Shown: piece by piece, positions 1-5,704 of the stretch
Layout: every line of letters begins with the position of its first letter
How positions within the stretch are numbered: the stretch's first letter is position 1
Source of the DNA: Candidatus Nanopelagicaceae bacterium
GTDB lineage: Bacteria > Actinomycetota > Actinomycetes > Nanopelagicales > Nanopelagicaceae
Assembly: GCA_947489825.1 (NCBI GenBank)
Contig: CANLFL010000057.1
Span: 1-5,704, forward strand
Direction of reading: 5' to 3'
DNA length: 5,704 nt
The notes under the pieces: model-generated
Seen by the model: the letters and a program-made list of their open reading frames with translations, nothing else
Databases searched by the model: none
What the model was told of the DNA's origin: nothing
Made by a program: the position numbers and the translations under genes

Positions 1-587
<587 letters not shown>

Positions 588-635
588 GCGATGAGTTGAT
601 ACCGTGATAGTTATACGAACGGGACGGATATAGCC

Positions 636-1199
636 ATGGCAGATGTAGCAACGCTTCTAGCGGATGCGCAGTCGAAGATGAATAAGGCAGTTGAGGTTGC
701 AAAAGATGACTTTGGCGCTATTCGTACGGGCCGTGCGAACCCAGCAATGTTTAACAAAATTATGGTTGATTACTACGGAACCTATACAGCGCTATCACAG
801 CTTGCCTCGATCCAGGTCCCTGAATCACGTATGGCAGTGATCTCTCCCTTTGATAAAGGTGCGATGTCTTCGATTGAGAAGGCGATACGCGATTCTGATC
901 TAGGTGTTAATCCGCAGACAGATGGCGTTGTCATTCGCGTTAACTTCCCACAGCTGACAGAAGAGCGTCGCAGGGATTACATCAAGGTAGCCAAGACTAA
1001 AGCTGAAGATTCGAAGATTTCCATCCGCAATATTCGTCGTAGCGCTAAAGAAGCTATGGAGAAGTTAGAAAAAGATGGCCACATCGGAAAAGACGATATT
1101 GCCCGCGGAGAAAAAGAGCTTGAAAAGATCACTGCAGATCATGTGGCAAAAATTGATGAATTGCTCAAGCATAAGGAGACTGAACTTCTCGAGGTCTAG
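636..1199 (+). CDS. frr: Ribosome recycling factor
   Basis: Ribosome recycling factor acts with EF-G in the cytoplasm to split the post-termination ribosome into subunits. The 187-aa product is close to the usual 185. The N-terminal helix of the three-helix domain I ends in the signature RTGRANP (residues 30-36). The beta-rich domain II follows to about residue 107, and the long C-terminal helices carry ISIRNIRRSAKEA (128-140), with the conserved arginine cluster R131/R134/R135 that contacts 23S rRNA. The ATG at 636 starts the protein exactly where the family begins. Its Shine-Dalgarno is poor: the best purine stretch is GGGACGG at 621-627, 8 nt before the ATG. The gene sits 48 nt after pyrH and 17 nt before cdsA, on the same strand, and is probably co-transcribed with them. 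Confidence 0.97.
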   Translation: MADVATLLADAQSKMNKAVEVAKDDFGAIRTGRANPAMFNKIMVDYYGTYTALSQLASIQVPESRMAVISPFDKGAMSSIEKAIRDSDLGVNPQTDGVVIRVNFPQLTEERRRDYIKVAKTKAEDSKISIRNIRRSAKEAMEKLEKDGHIGKDDIARGEKELEKITADHVAKIDELLKHKETELLEV

Positions 1200-1216
1200 A
1201 GAGTTCTAACTTTTCC

Positions 1217-2062
1217 GTGAGCGATCTACATTCATTTAACGAGGCCGTCAACGCTCGCGCAGGTCGCAAACTCTTTCCGTCTATCGCCGTGGGGCTAAGT
1301 ATGCTTGCTCTGATTTGGCTATCTCTTGCCTTTGAACGTACCGCCTTTGCATTCTTACTCTCATTGGCACTTGTGTTAGCAACAAAAGAATTGTCGGCAG
1401 CGCTGGCTTCAGTTGGATTTGTTAACTCATTCCGCACCTTGGCGGTAGCGGTGGTCACAATCTCGCTTTCGACGTGGTTTGCTGGAATTAATGGGCTTGT
1501 AATCGCAACAGCAACCTCATTCACTGCGATTGTTTTACTCTCATTGAGACATGGCACGGATAATTTTGTGAAGCGCGCCTCCTCGACAGCGTTGGCGTTG
1601 ACCTACTTGCCACTTCTAGGTGGCTTTATCATTTTGATTGCCCGCCCCAGCAATGGACTTGCTGCAGTGATGACATTTTTACTGATTATCGGTTGCAATG
1701 ACACCTTTGGTTATTTAGTGGGGGTCCTCATTGGAAAGCATCAATTGGCTCCTTCGATTAGTCCAAAGAAGTCTTATGAAGGTCTGATTGGTTCGCTTAT
1801 TGGCACCATGGTTGGTGGCGCACTGACCTTTCATTACATTCTAGATACCGACTATCGGTACGGAATTGTTACTGGTTTAGTTATCGTCTTTACTGCAACT
1901 TCAGGAGACCTTATTGAAAGTGCCATGAAGCGTGATATGTCTATCAAGGATATGGGCAACATTCTTCCAGGACATGGGGGAATGCTTGATCGCATTGATT
2001 CAGCGATTTTTTCTGCCCCTGCCTTTTATCTGGCACTTGAACTCGTGAAGCGGCTTTCATGA
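1217..2062 (+). CDS. cdsA: Phosphatidate cytidylyltransferase (CDP-diacylglycerol synthase)
   Basis: This integral membrane enzyme makes CDP-diacylglycerol from phosphatidic acid and CTP, the branch point to all phospholipids. The 281-aa product has a short polar N-terminus followed by about eight hydrophobic stretches (roughly 20-39, 42-62, 70-89, 91-110, 122-142, 147-172, 189-208, 214-230). The C-terminal family signature lies at residues 235-261 and matches S-x-M-K-R-x4-K-D-x-G...P-x-H-G-G-x-x-D-R-x-D at every fixed position. SPKKSYEG (182-189) and the ND pair (161-162) are also conserved. The start is GTG at 1217, 17 nt after frr, with no good Shine-Dalgarno, so the exact start is less certain than the identity; the next in-frame ATG (residue 29) would cut into the first membrane segment. 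The stop overlaps the rlmN start. Confidence 0.95.
   Translation: MSDLHSFNEAVNARAGRKLFPSIAVGLSMLALIWLSLAFERTAFAFLLSLALVLATKELSAALASVGFVNSFRTLAVAVVTISLSTWFAGINGLVIATATSFTAIVLLSLRHGTDNFVKRASSTALALTYLPLLGGFIILIARPSNGLAAVMTFLLIIGCNDTFGYLVGVLIGKHQLAPSISPKKSYEGLIGSLIGTMVGGALTFHYILDTDYRYGIVTGLVIVFTATSGDLIESAMKRDMSIKDMGNILPGHGGMLDRIDSAIFSAPAFYLALELVKRLS
2059..2062 (+). promoter_or_regulatory. ATGA stop/start overlap coupling cdsA and rlmN
   Basis: The TGA stop of cdsA (2060-2062) shares bases with the ATG of rlmN (2059-2061). No strong Shine-Dalgarno is visible in the preceding 20 bases. Four-base overlaps of this type commonly permit re-initiation by the terminating ribosome, so expression of the two proteins is probably coupled. 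The overlap is seen directly; the coupling is inferred. Confidence 0.8.
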
Positions 2063-3171
2063 CCGAGATAAAATTAATATTCGACGAGCCGGTACAGAAG
2101 AAGAAAGCACCTAAGCATTTAGCAGATCTCTCACCGGCTGAACGTAAAGAGTGGGCGAAAGAACTTGGCTTCCAACCGTTTCGCGCTTCACAGGTTGCAA
2201 CACATTACTTCTCGCACCTCTCCAACTCACCAGAGCAGTGGAGTGATATCCCAGCCGATCAACGCGAGGAAATTGCGCAAGCGCTGACCCCACAACTTAT
2301 TGAGTTGGTAACCACTCGCACAACAGATGGCGGAATGACACGCAAGGATTTGTGGAAGCTCTATGATGGAACTCTCGTTGAATCTGTATTGATGCGTTAC
2401 ACAGATCGCGTCACCGTGTGCATCTCTTCCCAAGCGGGCTGTGGCATGAATTGCCCCTTCTGTGCAACAGGTCAAGCAGGACTTACTCGAAACCTCACAG
2501 CAGGTGAGATCACTGCGCAGATTGTTGCCGCAGCACGAGCATGTGCCGATGGCGAACTTCCTGGCGGCCCCACACGCCTTTCCAACATTGTCTTTATGGG
2601 AATGGGGGAGCCACTCGCAAATTACAACCCAGTAGTGCGCACTCTTCGTAACATTACAGATCCCAATCCAGACGGTTTAGGAATTAGCGCGCGCTCTGTC
2701 ACGCTCTCAACGGTCGGTCTTGTCAACGGTATTGAAAAGCTAATGGATGAAGGAATCAACTGCACCCTTGCAGTATCACTGCATACTCCAGATGATGAGC
2801 TTCGCAACACGTTGGTACCCATCAATAATCGCTTCAATATCCGCGAGGTATTAGCTGCAGCCGATGCCTATGAGAAGAAGACAGGGCGTAGATACTCAAT
2901 TGAGTACGCACTTATTCGCGATATTAATGATCAATCGTGGAGATCAGATTTATTGGGACGCCTCCTTAAAAACCGTAATGCCCACGTGAATCTGATCCCG
3001 CTTAATCCAACACCTGGATCCAAGTGGACTGCTTCCCGTCGTGAGGATGAGGCTGAATTTGTTCGTATCCTGGAAAGTTACGGGGTTCCGGTCACTGTGC
3101 GAGATACACGTGGGCGCGAGATTGATGGTGCATGCGGACAGTTGGCCGCTGCCGAAAAAGGTAAAGAATAA
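2059..3171 (+). CDS. rlmN: Dual-specificity 23S rRNA (A2503)/tRNA (A37) C2-methyltransferase RlmN
   Basis: RlmN is a cytoplasmic radical-SAM enzyme that methylates C2 of A2503 in 23S rRNA, at the peptidyl-transferase centre, and of A37 in some tRNAs. The 370-aa product has the N-terminal accessory domain (about 20-100), then the [4Fe-4S] motif C128-x3-C132-x2-C135. The conserved upstream cysteine is C121 (in VTVCISSQ), and the methyl-carrying C-terminal cysteine is C359 (in EIDGACGQL). [10 protein letters not shown] and the [10 protein letters not shown] motif are further family hallmarks. All catalytic residues are intact. RlmN and the resistance enzyme Cfr share this chemistry; the housekeeping neighbourhood and sequence favour RlmN. 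The ATG overlaps the cdsA stop as ATGA (2059-2062), which suggests translational coupling. No terminator is visible after the stop, and the next gene begins 14 nt later. Confidence 0.96.
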   Translation: MTEIKLIFDEPVQKKKAPKHLADLSPAERKEWAKELGFQPFRASQVATHYFSHLSNSPEQWSDIPADQREEIAQALTPQLIELVTTRTTDGGMTRKDLWKLYDGTLVESVLMRYTDRVTVCISSQAGCGMNCPFCATGQAGLTRNLTAGEITAQIVAAARACADGELPGGPTRLSNIVFMGMGEPLANYNPVVRTLRNITDPNPDGLGISARSVTLSTVGLVNGIEKLMDEGINCTLAVSLHTPDDELRNTLVPINNRFNIREVLAAADAYEKKTGRRYSIEYALIRDINDQSWRSDLLGRLLKNRNAHVNLIPLNPTPGSKWTASRREDEAEFVRILESYGVPVTVRDTRGREIDGACGQLAAAEKGKE

Positions 3172-3185
3172 GTAGACTCCTAGCC

Positions 3186-3656
3186 ATGGATATCCGTGAA
3201 GCAGCAGCTGCCTATGAAAGTTCAACCCAATTTTTTCTTAATCTTGCGCGTGGAGTTACTCCCGAGTTATTAGATGTGCATCATGAAAATGGTTGGTCTG
3301 CACGACAGGTGATTCATCACATGGCTGATTCAGAGGCGCAGTCATACGCAAGACTTCGTCGCCTCGTTGCAGAACCTGATGGCTCAGTTATTCAAGGATA
3401 TGACGAAGGTGCGTGGGCCGAGTGTGAGAAACTTGGATATAGAGATGCGCCAGTTGAAAACTCAATTGCAATTTTTGCGGCGGTGCGCGCTGGTTCTCTT
3501 GATGTCATCAAACGACTTGAAGAATCAGATCTTGCTAAATTTGGTGAGCATTCTGAAAGAGGAAAGTTCACGATTGAAACATGGTTTTCGGCATACACAA
3601 AGCATCCTCACGACCATGGTGACCAGTTAATTCGAGCAACAAAGGGGCAGGAGTAA
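3186..3656 (+). CDS. DinB-superfamily protein (putative metal-binding four-helix-bundle protein)
   Basis: The 156-aa product looks like a DinB/YfiT-like protein, a four-helix bundle that usually binds a divalent metal through three histidines. Candidate ligands are H44 or H45 in the WSARQVIHHMADSE segment (residues 37-50) and the H140-x3-H144 pair in TKHPHDHGDQL near the C-terminus; the W-[ST]-x-x-x-x-x-x-H context is typical of the family. There is no signal peptide or membrane segment, so it is probably cytoplasmic. Some superfamily members in Actinobacteria are mycothiol-dependent transferases or isomerases and others have no known activity; nothing here identifies a substrate. It begins 14 nt after rlmN with no recognisable Shine-Dalgarno and ends 3 nt before the dehydrogenase, so it is probably co-translated with its neighbours. 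Family assignment is by motif pattern; function is unknown. Confidence 0.75.
   Translation: MDIREAAAAYESSTQFFLNLARGVTPELLDVHHENGWSARQVIHHMADSEAQSYARLRRLVAEPDGSVIQGYDEGAWAECEKLGYRDAPVENSIAIFAAVRAGSLDVIKRLEESDLAKFGEHSERGKFTIETWFSAYTKHPHDHGDQLIRATKGQE
3648..3653 (+). promoter_or_regulatory. Shine-Dalgarno of the aldehyde dehydrogenase, inside the dinB-like gene
   Basis: CAGGAG lies 6 nt before the ATG at 3660 and coincides with the last two sense codons (Gln-Glu) of the dinB-like gene; the TAA stop occupies half of the spacer. It supports ATG 3660 as the true start and means ribosomes finishing the dinB-like gene arrive directly on the dehydrogenase initiation site. Confidence 0.8.
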
Positions 3657-3659
3657 GCC

Positions 3660-5087
3660 ATGAAGAAGCTATCCAATTTCATTAATGGAAAGTCTGTTGA
3701 TTCAACATCGGGTGAGACCACAACTCTGATCAATCCAGCAACCGCTCAACCCTTTGCTACTGCGCCAAAGTCCAATGCTGCAGATGTTGACCTTGCAATG
3801 AAATCTGCCGCGGCAGCATTTGAAGGCTGGAGAGATTCAACCCCTTCTGAGCGCCAACGTGCCCTGCTCAAGATTGCCGATGCTATTGAAGCTAGAGCTG
3901 ATGAATTTGTTGCCACCGAATCGCAAAACTGCGGAAAGCCGATGGGGTTAACCGCATCAGAGGAAGTTCCACCTATGGTTGATCACATCCGCTTCTTTGC
4001 AGGAGCCGCACGTAATCTTGAAGGTAAGTCAGCTGGTGAATATATGCGCGGAATGACCTCATTTGTTCGTCGCGAACCAATTGGCGTCTGTGCACAAGTA
4101 ACGCCCTGGAATTATCCGATGATGATGGCAGTCTGGAAGTGGGCACCTGCTATCGCTGCAGGAAATACAGTTGTGTTAAAGCCGAGTGATACAACACCTG
4201 CATCAACGGTGTTGATGGCACAGGTGATGAGCGAATTCTTACCAGAAGGTGTCATCAACGTTATTTGTGGTGAGCGCGAAACAGGTGCACTGCTCGTAGA
4301 TCACCCAACGCCTGCGATGGTCTCAATAACGGGATCAGTTCGTGCAGGTATGGAAGTTGCAGGTGCTGCAGCAAAATCACTCAAGCGTGTTCACCTAGAA
4401 CTTGGTGGCAAGGCTCCAGTTGTTGTCTTTAGCGATGCCGATCTTCAGGCAGCAGCTGAAGGAATTGCGATCGCAGGATTTTTTAATGCTGGACAAGATT
4501 GCACAGCTGCAACACGAGTATTGGTACAAGCTGGCGTCTATGACGAGATGGTGAAGTTGCTCGCTGATCAAGCTACTAATCAGATCGCTATGGGAATGCC
4601 AGATACAGATGTGCTTGTTGGCCCAGTAAATAACGCGGCTCAATATTCGCGTGTTAATGGCTTCATCGAGCGCGTCCCATCTCATGCCCGTGTCGTTGCA
4701 GGTGCAACTGCCAATACTCTCGGCGGCTACTTCATCGCACCAACTGTTATTGCAGATCTCAAGCAGAGTGATGAATTGATCCAGAGCGAAATCTTCGGAC
4801 CCGTCATCACAATTCAGAAATTTGAAACCGAGGCCGAGGCGATTGCTATGGCCAACGGAGTCGATTACGGCTTGGCCTCTTCGATCTGGACCAAAGACCA
4901 TGGTCGAGCAATGCGGCTAGCCAAGGCCTTTGACTTCGGTTGCGTCTGGATCAACACCCACATTCCTTTGGTGGCAGAGATGCCTCACGGTGGTTACAAG
5001 CGCTCGGGATATGGCAAGGATCTCTCCAGCTATGGCTTTGAGGATTACACCCGAATCAAGCACGTCATGAGCAACCTCAACGCCTAG
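3660..5087 (+). CDS. patD: Gamma-aminobutyraldehyde dehydrogenase (PatD-like, NAD+-dependent ALDH)
   Basis: This enzyme oxidises 4-aminobutanal, formed from putrescine by transamination or oxidation, to GABA using NAD+ in the cytoplasm. The 475-aa product is the normal length for the group (E. coli PatD is about 474). ALDH residues are all present: N151 in TPWNYP, K174 in VVLKPS, the Rossmann-type loop TGSVRAG (224-230), general base E247 in LELGGKAP, nucleophile C281 in FFNAGQDCTAATRV, and E377 in SEIFGP. The context around C281 and the C-terminal segments EMPHGG, SGYGKD, YGFEDYT and KHVM resemble PatD more closely than betaine-aldehyde or succinate-semialdehyde dehydrogenases, though related amino-aldehyde substrates cannot be excluded. 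The adjacent polyamine-type binding protein supports putrescine catabolism. The start is backed by an AGGAG site inside the preceding gene. Confidence 0.87.
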   Translation: MKKLSNFINGKSVDSTSGETTTLINPATAQPFATAPKSNAADVDLAMKSAAAAFEGWRDSTPSERQRALLKIADAIEARADEFVATESQNCGKPMGLTASEEVPPMVDHIRFFAGAARNLEGKSAGEYMRGMTSFVRREPIGVCAQVTPWNYPMMMAVWKWAPAIAAGNTVVLKPSDTTPASTVLMAQVMSEFLPEGVINVICGERETGALLVDHPTPAMVSITGSVRAGMEVAGAAAKSLKRVHLELGGKAPVVVFSDADLQAAAEGIAIAGFFNAGQDCTAATRVLVQAGVYDEMVKLLADQATNQIAMGMPDTDVLVGPVNNAAQYSRVNGFIERVPSHARVVAGATANTLGGYFIAPTVIADLKQSDELIQSEIFGPVITIQKFETEAEAIAMANGVDYGLASSIWTKDHGRAMRLAKAFDFGCVWINTHIPLVAEMPHGGYKRSGYGKDLSSYGFEDYTRIKHVMSNLNA

Positions 5088-5124
5088 ATTTTGCTAAAAA
5101 TTTCATCTGAAATTGCCTCAAAAT
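5088..5124 (+). terminator. Imperfect AT-rich inverted repeat after the dehydrogenase stop (possible weak terminator or 3' stem-loop)
   Basis: Immediately after the TAG stop, ATTTTG (5088-5093) pairs with CAAAAT (5119-5124), and AATTTCA (5099-5105) pairs with TGAAATT (5108-5114). The two stems are separated by a 5/4-nt internal loop. On the + strand no T-run follows, so it is not a classical intrinsic terminator. On the complementary strand the inner dyad is followed by TTTT. It could be a weak terminator, an mRNA 3'-end stabiliser or a DNA-binding dyad. The repeats are seen directly; the role is inferred. Confidence 0.4.
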
Positions 5125-5127
5125 AGT

Positions 5128-5144
5128 TTGGCCATGAGGGCCAA
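5128..5144. repeat. Perfect 6-bp inverted repeat TTGGCC-N5-GGCCAA (candidate operator or hairpin)
   Basis: TTGGCC at 5128-5133 and GGCCAA at 5139-5144 are exact reverse complements separated by ATGAG. The left arm coincides with the proposed -35 element and the right arm lies in the promoter spacer, a usual place for a repressor site. No T-run follows on the + strand, which argues against an intrinsic terminator. Operator function is inferred from position and symmetry only. Confidence 0.45.
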
Positions 5145-5157
5145 TCGGCTCCATAAT
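5128..5157 (+). promoter_or_regulatory. Putative sigma70-type promoter for the polyamine-binding lipoprotein gene
   Basis: TTGGCC (5128-5133) matches the -35 consensus TTGACA at 4 of 6 positions, and CATAAT (5152-5157) matches TATAAT at 5 of 6, with an 18-nt spacer. Transcription would begin near 5164, leaving a leader of about 45 nt that contains the Shine-Dalgarno. This is the best promoter candidate in the only intergenic gap longer than 50 nt. It rests on consensus matching by eye. Confidence 0.5.
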
Positions 5158-5194
5158 AAGCCCTGCACAACCGTCCCTTGTTCCGGAAAATAAA

Positions 5195-5200
5195 AAGGAG
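5195..5200 (+). promoter_or_regulatory. Strong Shine-Dalgarno of the substrate-binding lipoprotein gene
   Basis: AAGGAG ends 9 nt before the ATG at 5210, within an A-rich stretch. It is the best ribosome binding site in the window and fixes the start of the final, truncated gene; it suggests a highly translated product, as expected for a binding protein. Confidence 0.85.
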
Positions 5201-5209
5201 CCCATCACC

Positions 5210-5704
5210 ATGGCTAATTCACCAAAGAAACCTCTATCAGCAGAAGCACGTGCAATTATCAACTCCAAGTTTTCACGTCGTGCACTTGTTGCAGGCGCTG
5301 GTGCACTCGGTGGAGCGGCGCTCCTGAGTTCATGCGGATCAGGCAGTGATGAGGCAGCAACTACATCAGAATCTGTTCGTTGGGGTAACTGGCCTCTCTA
5401 TCTAGATTATGACGAAGATACTCAACTCTATCCAACACTTGAAGCGTTTACCGCAGCAACTGGAGTTGCAGCAGAGTACTTCGAAGATTACAACGATAAT
5501 GATGAGTTTTTTGGAAAAGTTCAGGCACAACTTAAACTTAAAGAAGATATTGGTTATGACCTTGTAACACCAACAGACTGGATGGCAGCTCGCTGGATCC
5601 GTCTTGGTTACACACAAAAATTTGATAAGACAAATATTCCTAATGCAGGAAATATTCTTGACACACTTGCATCTCCATCATTTGACCCAATGCGTGAGCA
5701 GACT
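5210..5704 (+). CDS. potD: Polyamine (spermidine/putrescine-type) ABC transporter substrate-binding lipoprotein, 3'-truncated
   Basis: The frame is open from ATG 5210 to the window end, giving 165 residues with no stop; family members are usually about 350-400 aa, so less than half is visible. The N-terminus is a signal peptide: a polar region, a Tat-like S22-R23-R24-A-L-V, a hydrophobic Ala/Gly/Leu core (25-39) and the lipobox L39-S-S-C42. The mature protein would thus be lipid-anchored at C42 on the outer face of the membrane, followed by a Ser/Thr/acidic linker. The mature domain opens with VRWGNWPLYLDYDED (56-70) and contains YNDNDEFFGKVQ (94-105) and TDWMAARWIRLGY (122-134), which resemble actinobacterial PotD-like binding proteins. 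A different small ligand cannot be ruled out. The PatD-like neighbour supports a polyamine ligand, and permease and ATPase genes probably follow outside the window. Confidence 0.78.
   Translation, partial: MANSPKKPLSAEARAIINSKFSRRALVAGAGALGGAALLSSCGSGSDEAATTSESVRWGNWPLYLDYDEDTQLYPTLEAFTAATGVAAEYFEDYNDNDEFFGKVQAQLKLKEDIGYDLVTPTDWMAARWIRLGYTQKFDKTNIPNAGNILDTLASPSFDPMREQT

Noticed and set aside
588..635. Promoter or terminator between pyrH and frr
   Set aside because: TTGATA at 596-601 has no -10 at a suitable distance, and the only stem (CCGT 602-605 with ACGG 619-622) is 4 bp with a 13-nt loop and no T-run.
1165..1557. 130-codon open frame on the - strand over the frr/cdsA junction
   Set aside because: It overlaps two secure genes in antisense, and its low-complexity Ala/Ser/Asn-rich product looks like a reverse-complement artefact.
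2059..3171. Antibiotic-resistance methyltransferase Cfr instead of RlmN
   Set aside because: Both share the radical-SAM motif and catalytic cysteines, but the actinobacterial pyrH-frr-cdsA-rlmN order and overall sequence fit the housekeeping enzyme; there is no sign of mobility.
4395..4901. 168-codon open frame on the - strand inside the dehydrogenase gene
   Set aside because: It is fully antisense to a well-conserved ALDH, its product is rich in Cys, Ser and His with no recognisable motif, and there is no ribosome binding context; it is a shadow frame.
5402..5617. 71-codon open frame on the - strand at the right end
   Set aside because: It is antisense to the substrate-binding lipoprotein gene, which has a strong ribosome binding site, signal peptide and family motifs.

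Overview
The window looks like a chromosomal segment of a moderate-GC actinobacterium. The evidence is the contiguous order pyrH-frr-cdsA-rlmN, which is characteristic of Actinobacteria (normally preceded by rpsB-tsf), together with actinobacterial-looking protein sequences in a base composition near 50% GC by eye. That composition is low for the phylum and would fit small-genome freshwater lineages such as the acI/Nanopelagicales group. The lineage is an inference from gene order and composition; no rRNA is present to confirm it.

Positions 1-3171 are a compact housekeeping cluster on the + strand. It holds the 3' part of pyrH (UMP kinase; its start lies upstream of the window), frr (ribosome recycling factor), cdsA (CDP-diacylglycerol synthase, GTG start) and rlmN (radical-SAM 23S rRNA/tRNA adenine C2-methyltransferase). 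cdsA and rlmN overlap by ATGA. The genes serve nucleotide supply, ribosome recycling, phospholipid precursor synthesis and RNA modification.

Positions 3186-5087 continue on the same strand with no visible terminator. A DinB-superfamily protein starts 14 nt after rlmN. A gamma-aminobutyraldehyde dehydrogenase (PatD-like) starts 3 nt after the dinB-like stop, and its Shine-Dalgarno lies inside the last two dinB-like codons.

Positions 5088-5209 form the only substantial intergenic region. It contains a broken inverted repeat beginning directly after the dehydrogenase stop, then a perfect TTGGCC/GGCCAA dyad that overlaps the -35 element of a plausible sigma70-type promoter, then a strong Shine-Dalgarno. 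From 5210 to the window end runs the first 165 codons of a polyamine-type ABC transporter substrate-binding lipoprotein with a Tat-like, lipobox-containing signal peptide.

The right half therefore looks like the beginning of a putrescine/polyamine uptake and catabolism locus: the lipoprotein would capture the polyamine, and the dehydrogenase would oxidise the 4-aminobutanal formed from putrescine to GABA. It directly abuts the translation/lipid cluster. I see no mobile element, tRNA, rRNA or CRISPR array, and nothing that clearly amounts to a previously undescribed system. The points most worth a second look are the 5088-5209 regulatory region and the tight linkage of the dinB-like gene to the dehydrogenase.
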